From contig NZ_JAILWA010000003.1 of NCBI RefSeq assembly GCF_025699255.1, positions 62,001-126,000 of the forward strand: 64,000 nt of DNA, given 5' to 3'. The translations under genes were made by a program, and so were the position numbers. The stretch comes from Nitrosopumilus sp. Lineage in GTDB: Archaea; Thermoproteota; Nitrososphaeria; Nitrososphaerales; Nitrosopumilaceae. This document shows positions 26,749 to 35,346 of this stretch, in pieces (positions within the stretch are counted from its first letter, which is position 1; the number at the start of each line of letters is the position of its first letter). The notes beneath the pieces were generated by a model. That model was not told where the DNA came from and searched no databases. It was given only the letters and a program-made list of their open reading frames with translations.

Positions 26749-27306
26749 ATGTCAGAATCAAATCAAATAGATCTTAACTCGTTACATCATGCAGTTTTGC
26801 GTGAAACTGAAAGTGATTCTCTTTTAGAAATTGATCCAAACTTTTACAGAAATTTAGCTAATTTTATAGGAAATTTACAAAAACAAGAATTTGATGGAGT
26901 AGAAAATAAAATCAAAGATACTATGATAGAAATGGTAACTGAATTAACATCTTTACTAATCAAAATTAGATTGGATAAAATTTCAAAAACTACAGATTTA
27001 GAAATAAGCCATCTTTTAGATGAAGAAAAATTTATTCTTGATTCTCAAGAGGATCAGAAAGATAGAACAGAAATGATTCTTTCTGCAACAATTAATGGAA
27101 AATCGAAATTTTTAGAATCATTAGCTCAGAATCATAAAACTAAAAAAATTGTTATTCGATTTTTACACGAAGTAGATGAATTAGTTGGAGCCGATCTTGA
27201 AAAATATGGACCATTCAAAACAGAAGATATAGCAACTCTTCCATATGAGAATGCTCAGGCATTAATAGCAAAAAATATTGCAACCAAGGTCCATTTGGAA
27301 GATTAG
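26749..27306 (+). CDS. GINS complex subunit (Gins51/GINS15 type)
   Basis: A 185-residue subunit of GINS, which bridges MCM helicase and the Cdc45/RecJ-like protein at replication forks. The long helical A-domain (about 10-125) is followed by a small C-terminal B-domain (about 130-182) with VIRFLHEVDELVGADLEKYG and GPFKTEDIATLPYENAQALI. A-then-B order defines the Sld5/Psf1-like (Gins51) type. Its partner Gins23 is not in the window. A 41-bp space separates it from glnA. Confidence 0.85.
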   Translation: MSESNQIDLNSLHHAVLRETESDSLLEIDPNFYRNLANFIGNLQKQEFDGVENKIKDTMIEMVTELTSLLIKIRLDKISKTTDLEISHLLDEEKFILDSQEDQKDRTEMILSATINGKSKFLESLAQNHKTKKIVIRFLHEVDELVGADLEKYGPFKTEDIATLPYENAQALIAKNIATKVHLED

Positions 27307-27337
27307 ATAGAAATTATACCTTTTATCATGATATTAC

Positions 27338-27622
27338 ATGTCTCATACAGGTGTTGATGTAATTGATTTTCTTTTTTACACAATTTATCCTGTAATCGGA
27401 ATTTTTGTTGTAGAAGCTATTAGTAGATTAGCAAAAATACCAAAATGGATTAAACTATGGACACAAGCTGTAGTTTCTATTGGTTTTGGAGTTTATTATT
27501 GGTTTATTCTTCCAGCACCTCAAAATTTTCCATTAACAGCCATGGTTATGTTTGCACTTGCTATTGCATTAATTTATCAAGGAAGACGAGCAAAAATTTC
27601 TCCTGAAAAAAGTCCTTATTGA
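27338..27622 (+). CDS. Small membrane protein, three helices (94 aa)
   Basis: Three hydrophobic helices (about 8-28, 38-58 and 65-84) are followed by a short basic tail (RRAKISPEKSPY), suggesting a cytoplasmic C-terminus. It lies 31 bp after the GINS gene and may be co-transcribed. It resembles DUF-type archaeal membrane proteins without a known role. Confidence 0.6.
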   Translation: MSHTGVDVIDFLFYTIYPVIGIFVVEAISRLAKIPKWIKLWTQAVVSIGFGVYYWFILPAPQNFPLTAMVMFALAIALIYQGRRAKISPEKSPY

Positions 27623-27624
27623 TT

Positions 27625-27846
27625 TTAGAATTTTCCAAAAATTCGCTTTAGAATATTTGGTTTATTTCGTCCACCGTCACGAATAACTTTTCTCTCCCCA
27701 AATCTTTTTGCTCTAATTTGACTTAGTTTGACACATCTATGCTCTTCTGGGAGTCTATGTTCAGAACAAAATGGATCCTTACAGTAATTACACTGAAATG
27801 GCATATCGGTTAGATCACCACAATATGCACATTTTTCTGATTGCAT
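27625..27846 (-). CDS. AN1-type zinc finger protein
   Basis: The 73-residue protein is almost entirely an AN1 finger. CAYC, CNYC, CSEH and HRC give the two-zinc pattern C-x2-C, C-x2-C, C-x2-H, H-x-C between residues 6 and 38. A basic C-terminal tail follows. AN1 fingers in eukaryotes are linked with ubiquitin and stress; in archaea the small stand-alone versions are uncharacterised. Convergent with the preceding membrane protein, 2 bp apart. Confidence 0.85.
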   Translation of the reverse strand: MQSEKCAYCGDLTDMPFQCNYCKDPFCSEHRLPEEHRCVKLSQIRAKRFGERKVIRDGGRNKPNILKRIFGKF

Positions 27847-27956
27847 ATTTTTAATTACTATTTTTCTTTTAATAAAGGTGCCAATAATTTATTCTTCAAA
27901 TTACTTTATGTCTAAACATTTTTACGATGTTTTACTTTACTTGGTTTAGAAATTAA

Positions 27957-28697
27957 ATGATTAAAGATAAAGTTGCAATAATTACTGGTGCTAGTAGTGG
28001 AATTGGATTTGCGACGGCTTTGGCTTTATCAAAAGCAGGAGCAAAAGTTGCTATAGGTGCTAGGAGAGTTGATCGTTTAGAAGAACTTGCAAAAACAATA
28101 TCAGCAAATGGAGGAGAAGTATTCTATCAAAAATTAGATGTAACGCAGAGAACTGAATGTGAAAATTTTGCTAAAGCAGTATTAGAAAAATGGAATTCTA
28201 TTGATATTCTTGTGAATAATGCTGGATTGATGCCTTTGAGCTTCTTCAAAAGTCTCAAAGTTGATGAATGGGATAGAATGGTTGATGTTAATATCAAAGG
28301 TGTTTTGTATTCAACAGGTGCCGTAATTTCTCACATGAAAGAAAAAAAATCTGGTCATATAGTTAATCTTTCATCTGTTGCTGGAAGAATTGTTTTTCCT
28401 GCTGGTAGTGTTTATTGTGCAACCAAACATGCAGTAGCTGCATTTAGTGAAGGACTAAGACAAGAATTTAGTGTTCGCTCTAACATCCGAGTAACAAGTA
28501 TTGAACCGGGAGTTGTTGCTACAGAACTTAATGACACGATTACTGATGAGTCATTACAAGGATTCATTGAAAATGCAAAGAAAATGGAAGCTTTACAAGC
28601 TGAAGATATTGCAAATGCTATTTTGTATGCTGTTGATTCACCATCACATGTTAATGTAAATGAAATTCTGATAAGACCTACAACTCAAGAACGCTAA
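27957..28697 (+). CDS. Short-chain dehydrogenase/reductase
   Basis: A 246-residue classical SDR of NAD(P)H-dependent alcohol/ketone chemistry. ITGASSGIGFATALALSKAG at residues 8-27 binds the cofactor, and the GARRVDR following it favours NADP. NNAG is near residue 84, the catalytic Ser in VNLSSVAGR near 139 and the Tyr-x-x-x-Lys pair in YCATK near 152. The substrate cannot be told. It is followed after 1 bp by an FAD oxidoreductase, suggesting a joint redox task. Confidence 0.9.
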   Translation: MIKDKVAIITGASSGIGFATALALSKAGAKVAIGARRVDRLEELAKTISANGGEVFYQKLDVTQRTECENFAKAVLEKWNSIDILVNNAGLMPLSFFKSLKVDEWDRMVDVNIKGVLYSTGAVISHMKEKKSGHIVNLSSVAGRIVFPAGSVYCATKHAVAAFSEGLRQEFSVRSNIRVTSIEPGVVATELNDTITDESLQGFIENAKKMEALQAEDIANAILYAVDSPSHVNVNEILIRPTTQER

Positions 28698-28698
28698 G

Positions 28699-29847
28699 TT
28701 GACAAACATTCCTCATGTTGTTATTCTGGGAGGAGGATTTGGTGGACTTTCAGCTGCAAATGAATTAAGAAATTCATTGTCTACATCTGAAGTAAAAATT
28801 ACTGTAATTGATAAAAAAGACTGGTTTATGGTAGGATTTGCTAAATTATGGATAGTTAATGGAACAAGAACTTTTGAAAATTCTACTGGTTCATTAAATG
28901 AATTACCAAAAAAAGAAATTGATTTTATCAAAGATGAAATCATATCGTTTGATCTTGAAAATAAGAAAGTAAATACCAAATCTCAAAAAATCTCATTTGA
29001 TTTTCTAATAATTTCTATGGGTGCAATTTTAGCACCTCAAAAAATTCCTGGATTAGAAGAAAACGGATTTAATCTTTATGATCATAATCAACTGTTAGAA
29101 ATTCGTCATAAACTAGAGAACATAGAATCTGGAAAAATAGCTATTTGTATTATGGGCATGCCTTACAAATGCCCTCCTGCTCCATTTGAGGCTAGTTTAT
29201 TGATAGATTCTATGCTAAGAAAACGAGGAATTCGTGATTCGATTCAAATCCATTTTTACAGTCCTGCTCCAATTACATTACCTGCAGCTGGACCTAATGT
29301 AAGTAAACAAATCCTTGAACTAATAAATTCTGAAAAAATTATTTTTCATAATTCTAGTAAAATCAAATCTGTTGAATCAAATAAATTAATTTTTGAAAAC
29401 AACGAAGCGGATTTTGATTTACTCTTATCAATACCACCTCATATTGCTCCAAAAATTATTTATGATTCTGGATTAGCAAAAGAGCCAGGATTCATTTCAA
29501 TAGATAGAGATTGCAAAACATCTTTTGAAAATGTATTTGCTGTAGGCGATGTAACAAGTTTAACTGTTGCAGAAAACATGGCAGTTCCAAAAGCTGGAAT
29601 TTTTGCAGAAGGAGAAGGAATAACAGTAGCTAAAAATATTATTTCAAAAATTCAATCCAAAGAAGATTACACATTATTTGATGGAAAAGGTGGGTGCTTC
29701 ATTGAATCTGGTAGAGATACAGCATCTATAATTGAAGTTGATATGTTCTCAAATAATAAACCGACAACTAATCTTACTGAATCGACCTCTGATAATCTTT
29801 CTAAAAAGATTGAATTTGAAAGAGAACGATTATCAAAATGGTTATAG
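28699..29847 (+). CDS. FAD-dependent oxidoreductase, sulfide:quinone reductase-like
   Basis: A 382-residue flavoprotein of the two-dinucleotide-binding superfamily. VVILGGGFGGLSAANELR at the N-terminus binds FAD, and FENVFAVGDVTSL near residue 275 is the second FAD motif. MGMPYKCPPAPFEA near residue 155 places a Cys where SQR-type enzymes carry their redox cysteine, and GGCFIESG near residue 333 supplies another. The amphipathic C-terminus of NDH-2 is lacking. SQR-like or a related persulfide/thiol enzyme is plausible; the electron donor is uncertain. Start TTG, 1 bp after the SDR stop. Confidence 0.75.
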   Translation: MTNIPHVVILGGGFGGLSAANELRNSLSTSEVKITVIDKKDWFMVGFAKLWIVNGTRTFENSTGSLNELPKKEIDFIKDEIISFDLENKKVNTKSQKISFDFLIISMGAILAPQKIPGLEENGFNLYDHNQLLEIRHKLENIESGKIAICIMGMPYKCPPAPFEASLLIDSMLRKRGIRDSIQIHFYSPAPITLPAAGPNVSKQILELINSEKIIFHNSSKIKSVESNKLIFENNEADFDLLLSIPPHIAPKIIYDSGLAKEPGFISIDRDCKTSFENVFAVGDVTSLTVAENMAVPKAGIFAEGEGITVAKNIISKIQSKEDYTLFDGKGGCFIESGRDTASIIEVDMFSNNKPTTNLTESTSDNLSKKIEFERERLSKWL

Positions 29848-29848
29848 T

Positions 29849-30058
29849 TTATTCATCTGAATCTTTGTTTTTTGAAATATGTTCTAAAATTGCTCTAACT
29901 TCAACACCTAATTCTTGATTATTGTTAGATAGATTGAGTTTTTCTGGAAGACTATTTTTAAAATCCTCAGCTTCGGATTCTATACTTCGTTTTTGGATAC
30001 AATCTAGATGATCTTCACCTGTAGCAGAAATCTTGTGACATATCTTACAAAGTTTCAT
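29849..30058 (-). CDS. Small CxxC/HxxC protein (69 aa)
   Basis: MKLCKICHKISATGEDHLDC at the start has Cys4, Cys7, His17 and Cys20, a compact zinc-binding pattern. The rest is an acidic helix. It may be a small zinc-ribbon adaptor; no family is recognised. Converges on the FAD oxidoreductase 1 bp away and is divergent from tRNA-Pro. Confidence 0.65.
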   Translation of the reverse strand: MKLCKICHKISATGEDHLDCIQKRSIESEAEDFKNSLPEKLNLSNNNQELGVEVRAILEHISKNKDSDE

Positions 30059-30113
30059 GTTTTTGTTAATTAATAGGACGATTTAATAATTTCATTTTAT
30101 GCCTCTGAATCGA

Positions 30114-30187
30114 GGGAACGTAGTCTAGCTTGGTATGATACTAGTCTGGGGGACTAGTGGTCGCAGGTTCAATTCCTGCCGTTCCCA
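30114..30187 (+). tRNA. tRNA-Pro (anticodon GGG)
   Basis: A 74-base cloverleaf reads: acceptor gggaacg paired with cgttccc, short D stem gtc/gat with a ggt loop, anticodon stem ctagt/actag around loop ctggggg, T stem gcagg/cctgc with loop ttcaatt, and discriminator A. Anticodon bases 34-36 are GGG, reading CCY proline codons. No intron and no encoded CCA, so it depends on the CCA-adding enzyme encoded just downstream (30924). The next gene's stop begins at the following base. Confidence 0.92.
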
Positions 30188-30949
30188 TTATAACTTAAGA
30201 ATTTTAAGCAATTGTTCAAAATTTTCTTGTGATTTTTCTTGTTTGTATAATTTTAGAGCCTGAATAATTTTTTCTTTAGGTGAACTTTTGAATATTTTTT
30301 GAGTTTTTTTAGAAATCCCTGAACCAATAAAAAATGCCTGTGAAATTGATGTAACATTAGATGGTCTTCTTTGCGTACTGCCACTTTCAAAATCAATTAA
30401 CGAAGATTTTGTTTTACCTACAATAACATGTTTTGAAATATTACTTAATTCACCATGATCAAATCCAATCTGATCTAGTCTATAACAATCCTCTAAGATA
30501 TTTTTTATTGTAGATTTTAATTTTTTTGCACTACCAATACCTTTCAATGTTTCAATCCATTTGCTAAATTTTTCTCCTTCCAGATATTCCATCACCAAAA
30601 AATTTTTACTTGCATCAATCATTTTTGGACCAACATCGACAGAATTGACTAATTGTAACAAAGATGATTCATTCTTCATATTCTTTCTTTGAGAATCTGT
30701 TCTTCTAATTTTCAAAGCAACTTCTTTGTTTCCTCTTTTGGCAATTACTACAATACCTACGTATCCTTTGCCTAAAATTGCTAAATTCCCAAGTGTTGTG
30801 GGGCCAGTTAATGAAATTGATTTAATTTTTAATTTTTCTAATTCGCTGATCCTTGACTTAAGTTGTCTATTGGTTGCATTTGGATATCCTAAAATTTTTG
30901 AGTATGGGTCATCTGAAAATTTTTTAATTGAAATGAAGGAGAGTGCCAT
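30188..30949 (-). CDS. Predicted Ser/Thr protein kinase (RIO/COG2112-like)
   Basis: A 253-residue small kinase domain. GKGYVGIVVIAKRGNKEVAL holds the Gly-rich loop and VALKIRR the ATP-anchoring Lys (about residue 78). HGELSN near residue 164 replaces the usual HRDxxxxN, and LIDFESGS near residue 187 replaces DFG, typical of archaeal RIO-like/COG2112 kinases. The start lies 26 bp inside the CCA-enzyme gene, so translation is probably coupled. Association with tRNA maturation genes hints at an RNA-related target, which is inference. Confidence 0.8.
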   Translation of the reverse strand: MALSFISIKKFSDDPYSKILGYPNATNRQLKSRISELEKLKIKSISLTGPTTLGNLAILGKGYVGIVVIAKRGNKEVALKIRRTDSQRKNMKNESSLLQLVNSVDVGPKMIDASKNFLVMEYLEGEKFSKWIETLKGIGSAKKLKSTIKNILEDCYRLDQIGFDHGELSNISKHVIVGKTKSSLIDFESGSTQRRPSNVTSISQAFFIGSGISKKTQKIFKSSPKEKIIQALKLYKQEKSQENFEQLLKILKL

Positions 30950-32255
30950 CTACTGAAATCAATTCAACTGCTTCCTTTTTAATTAATTTACTTAGGTTTT
31001 TGTTTCCTATTGATATCTTGAAACCTTTTTTGAGATCAGCCTGAAGACCTTTTGATATACATACTTGAAGGTTTTCCCTCAAAAACACTTTCATGAAATT
31101 TACTGCATCAACATATTTTCTTTTTTCCAGAGAAACTATTTTTTTGTCATTTCCTAGCCATACTAATTCGGCATTTTTAAGATTTTTAGAAATAAAACTA
31201 TGGGTGCTACCTTCCCTAAAAAATTCTGGTCCCTTCTTTCGATATATTTCATTAATTTTTGTAGATTCTAAAAAGAACATTAGATAGGCTTCATTTTGTT
31301 GATCTGTGTATGATTTACTCCGAAGTACAGTAAAACCTCCTAATTCTAACTGCGTAGATAACATTGATGTTGTTCTTTTGATTTGTCCCCAAATTATATC
31401 TGGACTTCTAGGTTTGAAATTGAATTTTATCACCAGTAAATTTTTCCAAAATTTATTTACCACTCTTCGTTTTTTATCCTTGAAAAATCCTAAACTTGGA
31501 TTATTCTTTAAAGCTCTAGAAATTAAAATAAATTTTCCAATATTTTCATCTGAAATAGCAGCTGCTAAATTTCTGTTACTGTCAATTGGATCGATAACCA
31601 CAATTGATGTTTCAAATGATTTTGAGGTTTCCCCAATTATTTGATTCTCTTTTATTTTTGAAATTGATTTTATCAAATTTTCAAAACTTCCAAATTCTAA
31701 AATTAAAACTTCAGAAATATATCCACTGAATCCTTGTTTTGCAATCTCTGCACCATAAATTCCATTTGATTTTAAAAATGTCTTCAATACTCGAACTTCA
31801 TTTTTCATCTTTGTTGTTAATGATTTTTTCATAAACTTTGTATGGAATGGTGATCTATCAGCAGCGCTTTTCCATTCTCCGATTTTTACATCATAACATG
31901 GTACTATGTTGATTTTTGTATTATTGATTTTAGCCTCAACATATGGATGTTGAGAATATCTTACATAGGGAGAATATTTTTTCAGTGAATTAAAACCAAT
32001 TTTCTTTGAAATTTTTTCAAATTTTTCTTCAGATATAGTTTTTTTAAATTTAATGAAAATGTCAACGTCTGCATCTTTGGATAACCATGTACCCTTTGCA
32101 AAAGAACCACCAAATTCTAAACCAATCACTTCAGAATATTTTTCAATTTCTTTTTCTACCAGTTCAAAAGCTATTTCTGCAATTTGATTTTTTGATTTTT
32201 CTATTACTTTTGAAGGGATTACAGATTTAGAAACTTTAGAAATTATTTGTTTCAT
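30924..32255 (-). CDS. cca: Archaeal CCA-adding tRNA nucleotidyltransferase
   Basis: A 443-residue class I enzyme that adds or repairs the 3' CCA of tRNA. The nucleotidyltransferase signature LEFGGSFAKGTW is at residue 45-58 and the catalytic DADVDIFIKF at 61-70, with a third carboxylate expected near the KINIVPCYDV stretch. Central and C-terminal parts follow archaeal CCA enzymes. Its ATG overlaps the ThpR stop by 4 bp (ATGA), and its 3' end overlaps the kinase gene. The neighbouring tRNA-Pro has no encoded CCA. Confidence 0.93.
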   Translation of the reverse strand: MKQIISKVSKSVIPSKVIEKSKNQIAEIAFELVEKEIEKYSEVIGLEFGGSFAKGTWLSKDADVDIFIKFKKTISEEKFEKISKKIGFNSLKKYSPYVRYSQHPYVEAKINNTKINIVPCYDVKIGEWKSAADRSPFHTKFMKKSLTTKMKNEVRVLKTFLKSNGIYGAEIAKQGFSGYISEVLILEFGSFENLIKSISKIKENQIIGETSKSFETSIVVIDPIDSNRNLAAAISDENIGKFILISRALKNNPSLGFFKDKKRRVVNKFWKNLLVIKFNFKPRSPDIIWGQIKRTTSMLSTQLELGGFTVLRSKSYTDQQNEAYLMFFLESTKINEIYRKKGPEFFREGSTHSFISKNLKNAELVWLGNDKKIVSLEKRKYVDAVNFMKVFLRENLQVCISKGLQADLKKGFKISIGNKNLSKLIKKEAVELISVDGTLLHFN

Positions 32256-32794
32256 TTTCTTGCATTAATCTCCAATAAATCTGAATAGATAGGCCCACTT
32301 GAAGTAAGCTCACTTTTTTTCAATTTAATACTGGATATCTTTTGTATTCCAAAACTCTCCATTTTTTTATCTTCCAATTCTTTTGATATATCTCCAATCT
32401 TCTTTTTAATTCTAAATACTGTGATATGAGGTTTGAATGGTTTATCTGGTGAAAAACCCAATGGTTCTAGTATTTTTTTCACTTTTTCTGATAGATGAAT
32501 AAGCATATTGCCACCATTTACGTCTGTTCCAATCCATATTATTCGAGGAAATTTAGGTTTTGGAAATACTCCGACTCCTTTTAGAAATACATCAAAACTC
32601 TCAAATTCTATTTTTTGGAGAGATTGGCATATTTTTTGACTCATTTCCTCTGAAATTTCACCTATGAATTGCAGAGTAAAATGAAAATTGTTTTCCTCAA
32701 CTGGTTTAGCATCAATTTTTATTTCATTTTGAAATTTTTTGATTGAATTAATTATTATGCTATTTGTTATTTCAATTGCTACAAAAACACGCAT
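32252..32794 (-). CDS. thpR: RNA 2',3'-cyclic phosphodiesterase ThpR
   Basis: A 180-residue LigT/2H family enzyme that opens 2',3'-cyclic phosphates on RNA (also called 2'-5' RNA ligase). The two catalytic motifs are HFTLQFIG near residue 42 and HITVFRIK near residue 128, both H-x-T/V. It is the first gene of the thpR-cca-kinase set, a logical pairing of tRNA end processing steps. It is divergent from the nucleotide kinase-like gene. Confidence 0.92.
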   Translation of the reverse strand: MRVFVAIEITNSIIINSIKKFQNEIKIDAKPVEENNFHFTLQFIGEISEEMSQKICQSLQKIEFESFDVFLKGVGVFPKPKFPRIIWIGTDVNGGNMLIHLSEKVKKILEPLGFSPDKPFKPHITVFRIKKKIGDISKELEDKKMESFGIQKISSIKLKKSELTSSGPIYSDLLEINARK

Positions 32795-32863
32795 TCTAAC
32801 TTTTTTTGAATTATGTTTATAATTATTTCCGGTAGCTTCATAGACGAGCCTTTTATTTGATAA

Positions 32864-33415
32864 TTGTTGACAAAACTAATCGTATGCTTAACCGGTATGC
32901 CTGGAGCCGGTAAATCCACTATTGCTGATGGCTTAAAATCTAAAGGATATGAAATAATCAATATGGGTAATGCCGTAAGAGAAGAAGCAAAAAAAAGAAA
33001 CTTGGAATCCACAAGAGATAATCTTGGGAAATTAATGTTAGAGCTTAGAGAAAAGAATGGTCCAGGTGCTATTGCAGAATTAGTAAAGCCACAAATAGAA
33101 TCATCAACATCAAATGTAATTTTAGTTGACGGTGTAAGATCAAATGATGAAATTCAAGTTCTCAAAAAATATGGTAATGTAAAATTATTAGCAATTCATG
33201 CATCAACTGATACTAGATTTGATTTTTTACAAAAAAGAGGAAGATCAGATGATCCTCAAACTAAACAACATTTTGAAGAAAGAGATAATCGTGAATTAGG
33301 TGTAGGTATTAGCAATTCAATTGCATTATCTGATTATGCAATTTCAAATATAGGATTAACAAAAGAAGAATTAATTGAACAATCTTTTAAAATTATTCAA
33401 AGTTGGCTGGAATGA
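32864..33415 (+). CDS. P-loop kinase-like protein (UPF0200 type)
   Basis: A 183-residue NMP-kinase/dephospho-CoA-kinase-like protein. GMPGAGKSTIADGL (residues 11-24) is the P-loop; NMGNAVREEAKKR and VDGVRSNDEI follow the lid and substrate-binding order of the UPF0200 archaeal family. The true substrate is unknown. Start TTG. The end overlaps the next gene by 13 bp. In archaea this family is commonly adjacent to the exosome-type RNA-binding protein, as here. Confidence 0.8.
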   Translation: MLTKLIVCLTGMPGAGKSTIADGLKSKGYEIINMGNAVREEAKKRNLESTRDNLGKLMLELREKNGPGAIAELVKPQIESSTSNVILVDGVRSNDEIQVLKKYGNVKLLAIHASTDTRFDFLQKRGRSDDPQTKQHFEERDNRELGVGISNSIALSDYAISNIGLTKEELIEQSFKIIQSWLE

Positions 33416-33810
33416 AAATTCCAAATATTAATTGTAAAATTAAAATGGTTTGCCCAATCAATCTATCAGAAAATCCTGAGAAAGTCAAACAAGCAATTTC
33501 AAATATATTTCCATTTTCTGACATACAAAATGAAAATTTTTCAATTAAAGCACAATCATACGAATTACGTTCTTTGGAAAAAATCTACGAAACAATCATT
33601 TCAACCAAGTCTCAAAAAAGTTACATAAGAAATTTAGAGAATAATTTACAAGATGAAAAAACTTGGTTTTTTTTAAATAAACAAGCTGCTTTTGTAGAAA
33701 AAATTGCAATTTGTGATGAGGTTGAAGAATCTCCGTTAGGACCAATCAAGGTGATTTTAACCTCATCAAATATTGATGGAATAATTGATTGGTTAGCTTT
33801 TGCAAAATAA
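33403..33810 (+). CDS. RNA-binding/exosome-associated protein (COG1325-like)
   Basis: A 135-residue small alpha/beta protein, probably starting at the ATG at 33412 (MKIPNINCKIKMVCPINLSE), with an earlier GTG/TTG at 33403 possible. The fold order and the LEKIYETIISTKSQKSYIRN segment match the archaeal RNA-binding family of COG1325, related in structure to ribosomal L5 and predicted to join the exosome. Upstream overlap with the P-loop gene indicates translational coupling. Confidence 0.75.
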   Translation: MAGMKIPNINCKIKMVCPINLSENPEKVKQAISNIFPFSDIQNENFSIKAQSYELRSLEKIYETIISTKSQKSYIRNLENNLQDEKTWFFLNKQAAFVEKIAICDEVEESPLGPIKVILTSSNIDGIIDWLAFAK

Positions 33811-33840
33811 TGAAAATTAGCTAAGAAAATTCAATCATTT

Positions 33841-34623
33841 TTGACTATTTTTTTTAGTTGGGATCTAAAATCTATTTTTTTGAATCATTCATTGATGTTC
33901 ATCAAACTAGGCATAATTGCTGGTATTGTTATCTTGGGAGGGATGATCTTTTCTAATGAAATTGATAATCTGTTTCCCACAACATCTGCAACTGTATTTG
34001 ATTCATTAAAAAATGATGTAAATAATTTTGGCACAAAAGCCTCGAATTCTGTAGAACAACGAATTGATTCATCAATTGATAAAATTGTAGATAAAACCAC
34101 TGAAACAATATCTGATGAAATTAATGAAGTGGGAGATAAAGTAACTGATGAAATTTCTGATGTAAAAGAATCTTCTCAAAAAACAATCAAAGAAGAAATT
34201 TCAAACTTTAATCCTTTAGAATCAATTCAAAATATTTTAGGTGGTAATTCAAATTCAGATTCTAGTTCATCACCCATTCAAGAATCAACAAATGTTATTT
34301 CTGATAACAACATGTCAATAATTCCTGAAACACTTTCCTTATCAACTACACAACAATCTGATGATAACATACTTCTTCAATATGTTGATACAAGTGGTAA
34401 AACAAAAAGTGTTAATGTAGTAATTAGAACTGCTGATAAAGAAATTTTCTCTGGTACATTCTTTACTTCAATGTTTGATACAAATGTCAATGATGCAAGT
34501 GGAATTCCATATTATGTAGATATGATTGTTGAACATGAAGATTATGGAACTGTAACTTCATCAGTTTATAATCCAGGAGATTCATCTGATACAAAAATTA
34601 ATGGAATATTTTCTCAATCATAA
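33841..34623 (+). CDS. Membrane-anchored protein with amphipathic helical repeats (260 aa)
   Basis: A hydrophobic N-terminal helix (FIKLGIIAGIVILGGMIF) anchors or exports it. A region of short amphipathic repeats in D/E/K/S/T (about 60-125, e.g. TDEISDVKESSQKTIKEEIS) resembles LEA/apolipoprotein-like helical repeats. A Ser/Asn/Gln-rich spacer and a C-terminal beta domain (about 175-255) follow. The start could be TTG 33841 or the better-placed ATG at 33895. The role is unknown; exposure outside the membrane is likely. Overlaps the convergent sir2 end by 6 bp. Confidence 0.65.
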   Translation: MTIFFSWDLKSIFLNHSLMFIKLGIIAGIVILGGMIFSNEIDNLFPTTSATVFDSLKNDVNNFGTKASNSVEQRIDSSIDKIVDKTTETISDEINEVGDKVTDEISDVKESSQKTIKEEISNFNPLESIQNILGGNSNSDSSSSPIQESTNVISDNNMSIIPETLSLSTTQQSDDNILLQYVDTSGKTKSVNVVIRTADKEIFSGTFFTSMFDTNVNDASGIPYYVDMIVEHEDYGTVTSSVYNPGDSSDTKINGIFSQS

Positions 34624-35345
34624 TTTATTTTTAAATATTGAAACCAATTTTGGTATTGATTTTGCGCTAGTATTTCTAATTTTTAAATTCATTACTTCTG
34701 ACATTTCTGTATCTTCTGGATTAATTTCTACTAGTATTGCATTGTTTTGTTTTGCGTAGATTGGAAGCATATTTGCTGGTGATACAACAAGTGATGTACC
34801 TGCAATTATCATTAAATCACATTGGCTTGCAAATCGCATAGCATTTTTCCATACATCTTGAGGTAACGATTCTCCAAACCATACTACATCAGGTCTAAGT
34901 ATATTTCCACATTTACAAAGTGGAGGAATATTTGTAATTTCTGTTAAAATTTCTTCTTTATAGTTACACACACTGAACATTTGATCTTTACAATACTTCC
35001 ATGAAGTTCTAATACCTTTGAACTACCGGCTTTTTGATGTAAGCCATCAATATTTTGTGTTAAAACCACGACTTCAGCATATTTTTCTAATTCAGCAATT
35101 GCTTTATGGCCTAGATTTGGATTGGCCTGAAAAATATTTGTCCTTCTTTCATTATACCACTCCCAAACTAGTTTTGGATTATCATAAAATGCATCTATTG
35201 TGGCTAGCTTCATTGCATCATGATTTCTCCATAATCCGTCTTTTCCTCTAAATGTCGGAATTCCACTTTCTTGTGAAATTCCAGCTCCTGTTACAAATAC
35301 AATTTTTCTAAATTTTTGAATCTGTTCTTCAAATATTTCAAACAT
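34618..35345 (-). pseudogene. cobB: Sir2-family NAD-dependent deacylase, frameshifted
   Basis: Two reading frames together make one sirtuin. The N-terminal frame (34944-35345) has VTGAGISQESGIPTFRG, the catalytic TQNIDGLHQKAGS and LHGSIVKIKCSVC. The other (34618-34980) continues with NYKEEILTEITNIPPLCKCG, RPDVVWFGE and GTSLVVSPAN. The break lies at the AC/GT dinucleotide run at 34966-34973: removing one GT would join CSVC directly to NYKEE and restore all four zinc cysteines. It could be a real slippage mutation, a phase-variable site or a sequencing error. It lies 1 bp downstream of rnz. Confidence 0.85.
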
Positions 35346-35346
35346 T

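Noticed and set aside
27847-27956. AAACAT...ATGTTT inverted repeat before the SDR gene
   Set aside because: Six-base arms in AT-rich sequence are expected by chance; no supporting context.
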